Shown here: piece by piece, positions 47,513 through 62,500 of the stretch | How positions within the stretch are numbered: the first letter of the stretch is position 1 | How the letters are laid out: every line of letters starts with the position of its first letter | Assembly (NCBI GenBank): GCA_964057225.1 | Contig: OZ059899.1 | Coordinates: forward strand, 15,880,501-15,944,500 | DNA length: 64,000 bases | Reading direction: 5' to 3' | Source of the DNA: Auanema rhodensis | Lineage: Eukaryota; Nematoda; Chromadorea; Rhabditida; Rhabditidae | The notes under the pieces: generated by a model | The model's input: only the letters and a program-made list of their open reading frames with translations | What the model was told of the DNA's origin: nothing | Databases searched by the model: none | Program-made: the position numbers and the translations under genes

Positions 47513-50500
47513 CACGTTGTGTCCGGTGAATGTTCGCTTTGCTCCAAGACCATTATCCAAAATCAAATGAAAATACTTTGAGGTGGGGTATTCAGATGTG
47601 TAGATTCTGAATCTCTTAGAGAAATTTGGCTAGGACTTCTCCTGTTTACGGAAAAACGGTTTATATCGACGCCATCCACAAGATTTGTTCACAAAAAAGT
47701 TCAGGCTGTAGTCACGTTGTGTCCGGTGAATGTTCGCTTTGCTCCAAGACCAATATCCAAAATCAAACAAAAACACTTTGAGGTGGGGTATTCAGATGTG
47801 TAGATTCTGAATCTCTTGATGAAATTTAGCTAGGACTTCTCCTGTTTCCGGAAAAACGGTTTATATCGACGCCATCCACAAGATTTGTTCACAAAAAAGT
47901 TCAGGCTGTAGTCACGTTGTGTCCGGTGAATGTTCGCTTTTCTCTAAGATTATTATCGAAAATCAACTAAAAACACTTTGAGGTGGGGTATTCAGATGTG
48001 TAGATTCTGAATCTCTTAGTGAAATTTGGCTAGGACTTCTCTTGTTTCCGGAAAAACGGTTTATATCGACCCCATCCACAAGATTTGTTCACAAAAAAGT
48101 TCAGGCTGTAGTCACGTTGTGTCCGGTGAATGTTCGCTTTGCTCCAAGACCATCATCGAAAATCAAACAAAACCACTTTGAGGTGGGGTATTTAGTTGTG
48201 TAGATTCTGAATCTCTTAGTGAAATTTGGCTAGGACTTCTCCTGTTTCCGGAAAAACTGTTTATATCGACGCCATCCACAAGATTTGTTCACAAAAAAGT
48301 TCAGGCTGTAGACACGTTGTGTCCGGTGAATGTTCGCTTTGCTCCAAGACCATTATCCAAAATCAAATGAAAATACTTTGAGGTGGGGTATTCAGATGTG
48401 TAGATTCTGAATCTCTTAATGAAATTTGGCTAGGACTTCTCCTGTTCACGGAAAAACGGTTTATATCGACCCTATCCACAAGATTTGTTCACAAAAAAGT
48501 GCAGGCTGTAGTCACGTTGTGTCCGGTGAATGTTCGCTTTGCTCCAAGACCATTATCTAAAATCAAATGAAAATACTTTGAGGTGGGGTATTCAGATGTG
48601 TAGATTCTGAATCTCTTAGTGAAATTTGGCTAGGACTTCTCTTGTTTCCGGAAAAACGGTTTATATCGACCCCATCCACAAGATTTGTTCACAAAAAAGT
48701 TCAGGCTGTAGTCACGTTGTGTCCGGTGAATGTTCGCTTTGCTCCAAGACCATCATCGAAAATCAAACAAAACCACTTTGAGGTGGGGTATTTAGTTGTG
48801 TAGATTCTGAATCTCTTAGTGAAATTTGGCTAGGACTTCTCCTGTTTCCGGAAAAACTGTTTATATCGACGCCATCCACAAGATTTGTTCACAAAAAAGT
48901 TCAGGCTGTAGTCACGTTGTGTCCGGTGAATGTTCGCTTTGCTCCAAGACCATTATCCAAAATCAAATGAAAATACTTTGAGGTGGGGTATTCAGATGTT
49001 TAGATTCTGAATCTCTTAGAGAAATTTGGCTAGGACTTCTCCTGTTTACGGAAAAACGGTTTATATCGACGCCATCCACAAGATTTGTTCACAAAAAAGT
49101 TCAGGCTGTAGTCACGTTGTGTCCGGTGAATGTTCGCTTTGCTCCAAGACCATTATCCAAAATCAAACAAAAACACTTTGAGGTGGGGTATTCAGATGTG
49201 TAGATTCTGAATCTCTTAGAGAAATTTGGCTAGGACTTCTCCTGTTTACGGAAAAACGGTTTATATCGACGCCATCCACAAGATTTGTTCACAAAAAAGT
49301 TCAGGCTGTAGACACGTTGTGTCCGGTGAATGTTCGCTTTGCTCCAAGACCATTATCCAAAATCAAACAAAAACACTTTGAGGTGGGGTATTCAGATGTG
49401 TAGATTCTCAATCTCTTAGTGAAATTTAGCTAGGACTTCTCCTGTTTACGGAAAAACGGTTTATATCGACGCCATCCACAAGATTTGTTCACAAAAAAGT
49501 TCAGGCTGTAGTCACGTTGTGTCCGGTGAATGTTCGCTTTGCTCCAAGACCATTATCCAAAATCAAATGAAAATACTTTGAGGTGGGGTATTCAGATGTG
49601 TAGATTCTCAATCTCTTAGTGAAATTTAGCTAGGACTTCTCCTGTTTACGGAAAAACGGTTTATATCGACGCCATCCACAAGATTTGTTCACAAAAAAGT
49701 TCAGGCTGTAGACACGTTGTGTCCGGTGAATGTTCGCTTTGCTCCAAGACCATTATCCAAAATCAAATGAAAATACTTTGAGGTGGGGTATTCAGATGTG
49801 TAGATTCTGAATCTCTTAGTGAAATTTGGCTAGGACTTCTCCTGTTTCCGAAAAAACGGTTTATATCGACGCCATCCACAAGATTTGTTCACAAAAAAGT
49901 TCAGGCTGTAGTCACGTTGTGTCCGGTGAATGTTCGCTTTGCTCCAAGACCATTATCCAAAATCAAATGAAAATACTTTGAGGTGGGGTATTCAGATGTG
50001 TAGATTCTGAATCTCTTAGAGAAATTTGGCTAGGACTTCTCCTGTTTACGGAAAAACGGTTTATATCGACGCCATCCACAAGATTTGTTCACAAAAAAGT
50101 TCAGGCTGTAGTCACGTTGTGTCCGGTGAATGTTCGCTTTGCTCCAAGACCAATATCCAAAATCAAACAAAAACACTTTGAGGTGGGGTATTCAGATGTG
50201 TAGATTCTGAATCTCTTGATGAAATTTAGCTAGGACTTCTCCTGTTTCCGGAAAAACGGTTTATATCGACGCCATCCACAAGATTTGTTCACAAAAAAGT
50301 TCAGGCTGTAGTCACGTTGTGTCCGGTGAATGTTCGCTTTTCTCTAAGATTATTATCGAAAATCAACTAAAAACACTTTGAGGTGGGGTATTCAGATGTG
50401 TAGATTCTGAATCTCTTAGTGAAATTTGGCTAGGACTTCTCTTGTTTCCGGAAAAACGGTTTATATCGACCCCATCCACAAGATTTGTTCACAAAAAAGT

Positions 50501-53500
50501 TCAGGCTGTAGTCACGTTGTGTCCGGTGAATGTTCGCTTTGCTCCAAGACCATCATCGAAAATCAAACAAAACCACTTTGAGGTGGGGTATTTAGTTGTG
50601 TAGATTCTGAATCTCTTAGTGAAATTTGGCTAGGACTTCTCCTGTTTCCGGAAAAACTGTTTATATCGACGCCATCCACAAGATTTGTTCACAAAAAAGT
50701 TCAGGCTGTAGACACGTTGTGTCCGGTGAATGTTCGCTTTGCTCCAAGACCATTATCCAAAATCAAATGAAAATACTTTGAGGTGGGGTATTCAGATGTG
50801 TAGATTCTGAATCTCTTAATGAAATTTGGCTAGGACTTCTCCTGTTCACGGAAAAACGGTTTATATCGACCCTATCCACAAGATTTGTTCACAAAAAAGT
50901 GCAGGCTGTAGTCACGTTGTGTCCGGTGAATGTTCGCTTTTCTCTAAGATCATCATCGAAAATCAAATAAAAACACTTTGAGGTGGGGTATTCAGATGTG
51001 TAGATTCTGAATCTCTTAGTGAAATTTGGCTAGGACTTCTCCTGTTTACGGAAAAACGGTTTATGTCGACCCCATCCACAAGATTTGTTCACAAAAAAGT
51101 TCAGGCTGTAGTCACGTTGTGTCCGGTGAATGTTCGCTTTGTTCCAAGACCATCATCGAAAATCAAACAAAAACACTTTGAGGTGGGGTATTCAGATGTG
51201 TAGATTCTGAATCTCTTAGTGAAATTTGGCTAGGACTTCTCCTGTTTACGGAAAAACGGTTTATATCGACGCCATCCACAAGATTTGTTCACAAAAAAGG
51301 TCAGGCTGTAGTCACGTTGTGTCCGGTGAATGTTCGCTTTGCTCCAACATCATCATCGAAAATCAAATAAAAACATTCTGAGGTGGGGTATTCAGATGTG
51401 TAGATTCTGAATCTCTTAGTGAAATTTAGCTAGGACTTCTCCTGTTTCCGGAAAAACGGTTTATATCGACGCCATCCACAAGATTTGTTCACAAAAAAGT
51501 TCAGGCTGTAGTCACGTTGTGTCCGGTGAATGTTCGCTTTGCTCCAAGACCATTATCTAAAATCAAATGAAAATACTTTGAGGTGGGGTATTCAGATGTG
51601 TAGATTCTGAATCTCTTAGTGAAATTTGGCTAGGACTTCTCTTGTTTCCGGAAAAACGGTTTATATCGACCCCATCCACAAGATTTGTTCACAAAAAAGT
51701 TCAGGCTGTAGTCACGTTGTGTCCGGTGAATGTTCGCTTTGCTCCAAGACCATCATCGAAAATCAAACAAAACCACTTTGAGGTGGGGTATTCAGATGTG
51801 TAGATTCTGAATCTCTTAGTGAAATTTGGCTAGGACTTCTCCTGTTTCCGGAAAAACTGTTTATATCGACGCCATCCACAAGATTTGTTCACAAAAAAGT
51901 TCAGGCTGTAGTCACGTTGTGTCCGGTGAATGTTCGCTTTGCTCCAAGACCATTATCCAAAATCAAATGAAAATACTTTGAGGTGGGGTATTCAGATGTT
52001 TAGATTCTGAATCTCTTAGAGAAATTTGGCTAGGACTTCTCCTGTTTACGGAAAAACGGTTTATATCGACGCCATCCACAAGATTTGTTCACAAAAAAGT
52101 TCAGGCTGTAGTCACGTTGTGTCCGGTGAATGTTCGCTTTGCTCCAAGACCATTATCCAAAATCAAATGAAAATACTTTGAGGTGGGGTATTCAGATGGT
52201 TAGATTCTGAATCTCTTAGAGAAATTTGGCTAGGACTTCTCCTGTTTACGGAAAAACGGTTTATATCGACGCCATCCACAAGATTTGTTCACAAAAAAGT
52301 TCAGGCTGTAGTCACGTTGTGTCCGGTGAATGTTCGCTTTGCTCCAAGACCATTATCCAAAATCAAATAAAAATACTTTGAGGTGGGGTATTCAGATGTG
52401 TAGATTCTCAATCTCTTAGTGAAATTTAGCTAGGACTTCTCCTGTTTACGGAAAAACGGTTTATATCGACGCCATCCACAAGATTTGTTCACAAAAAAGT
52501 TCAGGCTGTAGTCACGTTGTGTCCGGTGAATGTTCGCTTTGCTCCAAGACCATTATCCAAAATCAAATGAAAATACTTTGAGGTGGGGTATTCAGATGTG
52601 TAGATTCTGAATCTCTTAGTGAAATTTGGCTAGGACTTCTCCTGTTTCCGGAAAAACTGTTTATATCGACGCCATCCACAAGATTTGTTCACAAAAAAGT
52701 TCAGGCTGTAGTCACGTTGTGTCCGGTGAATGTTCGCTTTGCTCCAAGACCATTATCCAAAATCAAATGAAAATACTTTGAGGTGGGGTATTCAGATGTT
52801 TAGATTCTGAATCTCTTAGAGAAATTTGGCTAGGACTTCTCCTGTTTACGGAAAAACGGTTTATATCGACGCCATCCACAAGATTTGTTCACAAAAAAGT
52901 TCAGGCTGTAGTCACGTTGTGTCCGGTGAATGTTCGCTTTGCTCCAAGACCATTATCCAAAATCAAATAAAAATACTTTGAGGTGGGGTATTCAGATGTG
53001 TAGATTCTCAATCTCTTAGTGAAATTTAGCTAGGACTTCTCCTGTTTACGGAAAAACGGTTTATATCGACGCCATCCACAAGATTTGTTCACAAAAAAGT
53101 TCAGGCTGTAGTCACGTTGTGTCCGGTGAATGTTCGCTTTGCTCCAAGACCATTATCCAAAATCAAATAAAAATACTTTGAGGTGGGGTATTCAGATGTG
53201 TAGATTCTCAATCTCTTAGTGAAATTTAGCTAGGACTTCTCCTGTTTACGGAAAAACGGTTTATATCGACGCCATCCACAAGATTTGTTCACAAAAAAGT
53301 TCAGGCTGTAGACACGTTGTGTCCGGTGAATGTTCGCTTTGCTCCAAGACCATTATCCAAAATCAAACAAAAACACTTTGAGGTGGGGTATTCAGATGTG
53401 TAGATTCTCAATCTCTTAGAGAAATTTGGCTAGGACTTCTCCTGTTTACGGAAAAACGGTTTATATCGACGCCATCCACAAGATTTGTTCACAAAAAAGT

Positions 53501-56500
53501 GCAGGCTGTAGTCACGTTGTGTCCGGTGAATGTTCGCTTTTCTCTAAGATCATCATCGAAAATCAAATAAAAACACTTTGAGGTGGGGTATTCAGATGTG
53601 TAGATTCTGAATCTCTTAGAGAAATTTGGCTAGGACTTCTCCTGTTTACGGAAAAACGGTTTATATCGACGCCATCCACAAGATTTGTTCACAAAAAAGT
53701 TCAGGCTGTAGACACGTTGTGTCCGGTGAATGTTCGCTTTGCTCCAAGACCATTATCCAAAATCAAATAAAAATACTTTGAGGTGGGGTATTCAGATGTG
53801 TAGATTCTCAATCTCTTAGTGAAATTTAGCTAGGACTTCTCCTGTTTACGGAAAAACGGTTTATATCGACGCCATCCACAAGATTTGTTCACAAAAAAGT
53901 TCAGGCTGTAGTCACGTTGTGTCCGGTGAATGTTCGCTTTGCTCCAAGACCATTATCCAAAATCAAATAAAAATACTTTGAGGTGGGGTATTCAGATGTG
54001 TAGATTCTCAATCTCTTAGTGAAATTTAGCTAGGACTTCTCCTGTTTACGGAAAAACGGTTTATATCGACGCCATCCACAAGATTTGTTCACAAAAAAGT
54101 TCAGGCTGTAGACACGTTGTGTCCGGTGAATGTTCGCTTTGCTCCAAGACCATTATCCAAAATCAAATGAAAATACTTTGAGGTGGGGTATTCAGATGTG
54201 TAGATTCTCAATCTCTTAGTGAAATTTAGCTAGGACTTCTCCTGTTTACGGAAAAACGGTTTATATCGACGCCATCCACAAGATTTGTTCACAAAAAAGT
54301 TCAGGCTGTAGACACGTTGTGTCCGGTGAATGTTCGCTTTGCTCCAAGACCATTATCCAAAATCAAATGAAAATACTTTGAGGTGGGGTATTCAGATGTG
54401 TAGATTCTCAATCTCTTAGTGAAATTTAGCTAGGACTTCTCCTGTTTACGGAAAAACGGTTTATATCGACGCCATCCACAAGATTTGTTCACAAAAAAGT
54501 TCAGGCTGTAGACACGTTGTGTCCGGTGAATGTTCGCTTTGCTCCAAGACCATTATCCAAAATCAAATGAAAATACTTTGAGGTGGGGTATTCAGATGTT
54601 TAGATTCTGAATCTCTTGGAGAAATTTGGCTAGGACTTCTCCTGTTTCCGAAAAAACGGTTTATATCGACGCCATCCACAAGATTTGTTCACAAAAAAGT
54701 TCAGGCTGTAGACACGTTGTGTCCGGTGAATGTTCGCTTTGCTCCAAGACCATTATCCAAAATCAAATAAAAATACTTTGAGGTGGGGTATTCAGATGTT
54801 TAGATTCTGAATCTCTTAGAGAAATTTGGCTAGGACTTCTCCTGTTTACGGAAAAACGGTTTATATCGACGCCATCCACAAGATTTGTTCACAAAAAAGT
54901 TCAGGCTGTAGACACGTTGTGTCCGGTGAATGTTCGCTTTGCTCCAAGACCATTATCCAAAATCAAATGAAAATACTTTGAGGTGGGGTATTCAGATGTG
55001 TAGATTCTCAATCTCTTAGTGAAATTTAGCTAGGACTTCTCCTGTTTACGGAAAAACGGTTTATATCGACGCCATCCACAAGATTTGTTCACAAAAAAGT
55101 TCAGGCTGTAGACACGTTGTGTCCGGTGAATGTTCGCTTTGCTCCAAGACCATTATCCAAAATCAAATGAAAATACTTTGAGGTGGGGTATTCAGATGTG
55201 TAGATTCTCAATCTCTTAGTGAAATTTAGCTAGGACTTCTCCTGTTTACGGAAAAACGGTTTATATCGACGCCATCCACAAGATTTGTTCACAAAAAAGT
55301 TCAGGCTGTAGACACGTTGTGTCCGGTGAATGTTCGCTTTGCTCCAAGACCATTATCCAAAATCAAATGAAAATACTTTGAGGTGGGGTATTCAGATGTT
55401 TAGATTCTGAATCTCTTGGAGAAATTTGGCTAGGACTTCTCCTGTTTCCGAAAAAACGGTTTATATCGACGCCATCCACAAGATTTGTTCACAAAAAAGT
55501 TCAGGCTGTAGACACGTTGTGTCCGGTGAATGTTCGCTTTGCTCCAAGACCATTATCCAAAATCAAATAAAAATACTTTGAGGTGGGGTATTCAGATGTT
55601 TAGATTCTGAATCTCTTAGAGAAATTTGGCTAGGACTTCTCCTGTTTACGGAAAAACGGTTTATATCGACGCCATCCACAAGATTTGTTCACAAAAAAGT
55701 TCAGGCTGTAGTCACGTTGTGTCCGGTGAATGTTCGCTTTGCTCCAAGACCATTATCCAAAATCAAATGAAAATACTTTGAGGTGGGGTATTCAGATGTG
55801 TAGATTCTGAATCTCTTAGAGAAATTTGGCTAGGACTTCTCCTGTTTACGGAAAAACGGTTTATATCGACGCCATCCACAAGATTTGTTCACAAAAAAGT
55901 TCAGGCTGTAGACACGTTGTGTCCGGTGAATGTTCGCTTTGCTCCAAGACCATTATCCAAAATCAAATAAAAATACTTTGAGGTGGGGTATTCAGATGTG
56001 TAGATTCTGAATCTCTTAGTGAAATTTGGCTAGGACTTCTCCTGTTTCCGAAAAAACGGTTTATATCGACGCCATCCACAAGATTTGTTCACAAAAAAGT
56101 TCTGGCTGTAGTCACGTTGTGTCCGGTGAATGTTCGCTTTGCTCCAAGACCATTATCCAAAATCAAATGAAAATACTTTGAGGTGGGGTATTCAGATGTT
56201 TAGATTCTGAATCTCTTAGAGAAATTTGGCTAGGACTTCTCCTGTTTACGGAAAAACGGTTTATATCGACGCCATCCACAAGATTTGTTCACAAAAAAGT
56301 TCAGGCTGTAGTCACGTTGTGTCCGGTGAATGTTCGCTTTGCTCCAAGACCATTATCCAAAATCAAATGAAAATACTTTGAGGTGGGGTATTCAGATGTT
56401 TAGATTCTGAATCTCTTAGAGAAATTTGGCTAGGACTTCTCCTGTTTACGGAAAAACGGTTTATATCGACGCCATCCACAAGATTTGTTCACAAAAAAGT

Positions 56501-59500
56501 TCAGGCTCTAGTCACGTTGTGTCCGGTGAATGTTCGCTTTGCTCCAAGACCATTATCCAAAATCAAATGAAAATACTTTGAGGTGGGGTATTCAGATGTT
56601 TAGATTCTGAATCTCTTGGAGAAATTTGGCTAGGACTTCTCCTGTTTCCGAAAAAACGGTTTATATCGACGCCATCCACAAGATTTGTTCACAAAAAAGT
56701 TCAGGCTCTAGTCACGTTGTGTCCGGTGAATGTTCGCTTTGCTCCAAGACCATTATCCAAAATCAAATGAAAATACTTTGAGGTGGGGTATTCAGATGTT
56801 TAGATTCTGAATCTCTTAGAGAAATTTGGCTAGGACTTCTCCTGTTTACGGAAAAACGGTTTATATCGACGCCATCCACAAGATTTGTTCACAAAAAAGT
56901 TCAGGCTGTAGTCACGTTGTGTCCGGTGAATGTTCGCTTTGCTCCAAGACCATTATCCAAAATCAAATGAAAATACTTTGAGGTGGGGTATTCAGATGTG
57001 TAGATTCTCAATCTCTTAGTGAAATTTAGCTAGGACTTCTCCTGTTTACGGAAAAACGGTTTATATCGACGCCATCCACAAGATTTGTTCACAAAAAAGT
57101 TCAGGCTGTAGACACGTTGTGTCCGGTGAATGTTCGCTTTGCTCCAAGACCATTATCCAAAATCAAATGAAAATACTTTGAGGTGGGGTATTCAGATGTT
57201 TAGATTCTGAATCTCTTAGTGAAATTTGGCTAGGACTTCTCCTGTTTCCGAAAAAACGGTTTATATCGACGCCATCCACAAGATTTGTTCACAAAAAAGT
57301 TCAGGCTGTAGTCACGTTGTGTCCGGTGAATGTTCGCTTTGCTCCAAGACCATTATCCAAAAGCAAATGAAAATACTTTGAGGTGGGGTATTCAGATGTG
57401 TAGATTCTGAATCTCTTAGTGAAATTTGGCTAGGACTTCTCCTGTTTCCGAAAAAACGGTTTATATCGACGCCATCCACAAGATTTGTTCACAAAAAAGT
57501 TCTGGCTGTAGTCACGTTGTGTCCGGTGAATGTTCGCTTTGCTCCAAGACCATTATCCAAAATCAAATGAAAATACTTTGAGGTGGGGTATTCAGATGTT
57601 TAGATTCTGAATCTCTTAGTGAAATTTGGCTAGGACTTCTCCTGTTTCCGAAAAAACGGTTTATATCGACGCCATCCACAAGATTTGTTCACAAAAAAGT
57701 TCAGGCTGTAGTCACGTTGTGTCCGGTGAATGTTCGCTTTGCTCCAAGACCATTATCCAAAATCAAATGAAAATACTTTGAGGTGGGGTATTCAGATGTT
57801 TAGATTCTGAATCTCTTAGTGAAATTTGGCTAGGACTTCTCCTGTTTCCGAAAAAACGGTTTATATCGACGCCATCCACAAGATTTGTTCACAAAAAAGT
57901 TCAGGCTGTAGACACGTTGTGTCCGGTGAATGTTCGCTTTGCTCCAAGACCATTATCCAAAATCAAATAAAAATACTTTGAGGTGGGGTATTCAGATGTG
58001 TAGATTCTGAATCTCTTAGTGAAATTTGGCTAGGACTTCTCCTGTTTCCGAAAAAACGGTTTATATCGACGCCATCCACAAGATTTGTTCACAAAAAAGT
58101 TCTGGCTGTAGTCACGTTGTGTCCGGTGAATGTTCGCTTTGCTCCAAGACCATTATCCAAAATCAAATGAAAATACTTTGAGGTGGGGTATTCAGATGTT
58201 TAGATTCTGAATCTCTTAGTGAAATTTGGCTAGGACTTCTCCTGTTTCCGAAAAAACGGTTTATATCGACGCCATCCACAAGATTTGTTCACAAAAAAGT
58301 TCAGGCTGTAGTCACGTTGTGTCCGGTGAATGTTCGCTTTGCTCCAAGACCATTATCCAAAAGCAAATGAAAATACTTTGAGGTGGGGTATTCAGATGTT
58401 TAGATTCTGAATCTCTTAGTGAAATTTGGCTAGGACTTCTCCTGTTTCCGAAAAAACGGTTTATATCGACGCCATCCACAAGATTTGTTCACAAAAAAGT
58501 TCAGGCTGTAGTCACGTTGTGTCCGGTGAATGTTCGCTTTGCTCCAAGACCATTATCCAAAATCAAATGAAAATACTTTGAGGTGGGGTATTCAGATGTT
58601 TAGATTCTGAATCTCTTAGTGAAATTTGGCTAGGACTTCTCCTGTTTCCGGAAAAACGGTTTATATCGACGCCATCCACAAGATTTGTTCACAAAAAAGT
58701 GCAGGCTGTAGTCACGTTGTGTCCGGTGAATGTTCGCTTTTCTCTAAGATCATCATCGAAAATCAAATAAAAACACTTTGAGGTGGGGTATTCAGATGTG
58801 TAGATTCTGAATCTCTTAGAGAAATTCGGCTAGGACTTCTCCTGTTTACGGAAAAACGGTTTATATCGACGCCATCCACAAGATTTGTTCACAAAAAAGT
58901 TCAGGCTGTAGTCACGTTGTGTCCGGTGAATGTTCGCTTTGCTCCAAGACCAATATCCAAATTCAAACAAAAACACTTTGAGGTGGGGTATTCAGATGTG
59001 TAGATTCTGAATCTCTTAGTGAAATTTGGCTAGGACTTCTCCTGTTTCCGGAAAAACTGTTTATATCGACGCCATCCACAAGATTTGTTCACAAAAAAGT
59101 TCAGGCTGTAGTCACGTTGTGTCCGGTGAATGTTCGCTTTGCTCCAAGACCAATATCCAAATTCAAACAAAAACACTTTGAGGTGGGGTATTCAGATGTG
59201 TAGATTCTGAATCTCTTAGTGAAATTTGGCTAGGACTTCTCTTGTTTCCGGAAAAACGGTTTATATCGACGCCATCCACAAGATTTGTTCACAAAAAAGT
59301 TCAGGCTGTAGACACGTTGTGTCCGGTGAATGTTCGCTTTGCTCCAAGACCATTATCCAAAATCAAATGAAAATACTTTGAGGTGGGGTATTCAGATGTG
59401 TAGATTCTGAATCTCTTAATGAAATTTGGCTAGGACTTCTCCTGTTCACGGAAAAACGGTTTATATCGACCCCATCCACAAGATTTGTTCACAAAAAAGT

Positions 59501-62500
59501 GCAGGCTGTAGTCACGTTGTGTCCGGTGAATGTTCGCTTTTCTCTAAGATCATCATCGAAAATCAAATAAAAACACTTTGAGGTGGGGTATTCAGATGTG
59601 TAGATTCTGAATCTCTTAGTGAAATTTGGCTAGGACTTCTCCTGTTTACGGAAAAACGGTTTATGTCGACCCCATCCACAAGATTTGTTCACAAAAAAGT
59701 TCAGGCTGTAGTCACGTTGTGTCCGGTGAATGTTCGCTTTGTTCCAAGACCATCATCGAAAATCAAACAAAAACACTTTGAGGTGGGGTATTCAGATGTG
59801 TAGATTCTGAATCTCTTAGTGAAATTTGGCTAGGACTTCTCCTGTTTACGGAAAAACGGTTTATATCGACGCCATCCACAAGATTTGTTCACAAAAAAGG
59901 TCAGGCTGTAGTCACGTTGTGTCCGGTGAATGTTCGCTTTGCTCCAACATCATCATCGAAAATCAAATAAAAACATTCTGAGGTGGGGTATTCAGATGTG
60001 TAGATTCTGAATCTCTTAGTGAAATTTAGCTAGGACTTCTCCTGTTTCCGGAAAAACGGTTTATATCGACGCCATCCACAAGATTTGTTCACAAAAAAGT
60101 TCAGGCTGTAGTCACGTTGTGTCCGGTGAATGTTCGCTTTGCTCCAAGACCAATATCCAAAATCAAACAAAAACACTTTGAGGTGGGGTATTCAGATGTG
60201 TAGATTCTGAATCTCTTGATGAAATTTAGCTAGGACTTCTCCTGTTACCGGAAAAACGGTTTATATCGACGCCATCCACAAGATTTGTTCACAAAAAAGT
60301 TCAGGCTGTAGTCACGTTGTGTCCGGTGAATGTTCGCTTTTCTCTAAGATTATTATCGAAAATCAAATAAAAACACTTTGAGGTGGGGTATTCAGATGTG
60401 TAGATTCTGAATCTCTTGATGAAATTTAGCTAGGACTTCTCCTGTTTCCGGAAAAACGGTTTATATCGACGCCATCCACAAGATTTGTTCACAAAAAAGT
60501 TCAGGCTGTAGGCACTGTGTGTCCGGTGAATGTTCGCTTTGCTCCAAGACCATTATCCAAAATCAAATGAAAATACTTTGAGGTGGGGTATTCAGATGTT
60601 TAGATTCTGAATCTCTTAGTGAAATTTGGCTAGGACTTCTCTTGTTTCCGGAAAAACGGTTTATATCGACCCCATCCACAAGATTTGTTCACAAAAAAGT
60701 TCAGGCTGTAGTCACGTTGTGTCCGGTGAATGTTCGCTTTGCTCCAAGACCATCATCGAAAATCAAACAAAACCACTTTGAGGTGGGGTATTTAGTTGTG
60801 TAGATTCTGAATCTCTTAGTGAAATTTGGCTAGGACTTCTCCTGTTTCCGGAAAAACGGTTTATATCGACGCCATCCACAAGATTTGTTCACAAAAAAGT
60901 TCAGGCTGTAGACACGTTGTGTCCGGTGAATGTTCGCTTTGCTCCAAGACCATTATCCAAAATCAAATGAAAATACTTTGAGGTGGGGTATTCAGATGTT
61001 TAGATTCTGAATCTCTTAGTGAAATTTGGCTAGGACTTCTCTTGTTTCCGGAAAAACGGTTTGTATCGACCCCATCCACAAGATTTGTTCACAAAAAAGT
61101 TCAGGCTGTAGACACGTTGTGTCCGGTGAATGTTCGCTTTGCTCCAAGACCATTATCCAAAATCAAATGAAAATACTTTGAGGTGGGGTATTCAGATGTT
61201 TAGATTCTGAATCTCTTAGAGAAATTTGGCTAGGACTGCTCCTGTTTCCGGAAAAACGGTTTATATCGACGCCATCCACAAGATTTGTTCACAAAAAAGT
61301 GCAGGCTGTAGTCACGTTGTGTCCGGTGAATGTTCGCTTTTCTCTAAGATCATCATCGAAAATCAAATAAAAACACTTTGAGGTGGGGTATTCAGATGTG
61401 TAGATTCTGAATCTCTTAGAGAAATTTGGCTAGGACTTCTCCTGTTTACGGAAAAACGGTTTATATCGACGCCATCCACAAGATTTGTTCACAAAAAAGT
61501 TCAGGCTGTAGTCACGTTGTGTCCGGTGAATGTTCGCTTTGCTCCAAGACCATTATCCAAAATCAAATGAAAATACTTTGAGGTGGGGTATTCAGATGTG
61601 TAGATTCTGAATCTCTTGATGAAATTTAGCTAGGACTTCTCCTGTTTCCGGAAAAACGGTTTATATCGACGCCATCCACAAGATTTGTTCACAAAAAAGT
61701 TCAGGCTGTAGGCACTGTGTGTCCGGTGAATGTTCGCTTTGCTCCAACATCATCATAGAAAATCAAATAAAAACATTCTGAGGTGGGGTATTCAGATGTG
61801 TAGATTCTCAATCTCTTAGTGAAATTTGGCTAGGACTTCTCTTGTTTCCGGAAAAACGGTTTATATCGACGCCATCCACAAGATTTGTTCACAAAAAAGT
61901 TCAGGCTGTAGTCACGTTGTGTCCGGTGAATGTTCGCTTTGCTCCAACATCATCATAGAAAATCAAATGAAAACACTTTGAGGTGGGGTATTCAGATGTG
62001 TAGATTCTGAATCTCTTAGTGAAATTTGGCTAGGACTTCTCCTGTTTACGGAAAAACGGTTTATATCGACGCCATCCACAAGATTTGTTCACAAAAAAGT
62101 TCAGGCTGTAGGCACTGTGTGTCCGGTGAATGTTCGCTTTGCTCCAAGACCATTATCCAAAATCAAATGAAAACACTTTGAGGTGGGGTATTCAGATGTG
62201 TAGATTCTGAATCTCTTAGTGAAATTTGGCTAGGACTTCTCCTGTTTCCGGAAAAACGGTTTATATCGACGCCATCCACAAGATTTGTTCACAAAAAAGT
62301 TCAGGCTGTAGTCACGTTGTGTCCGGTGAATGTTCGCTTTGCTCCAAGACCATTATCCAAAATCAAATGAAAATACTTTGAGGTGGGGTATTCAGATGTG
62401 TAGATTCTGAATCTCTTAGTGAAATTTGGCTAGGACTTCTCCTGTTTCCGGAAAAACGGTTTATATCGACGCCATCCACAAGATTTGTTCACAAAAAAGT

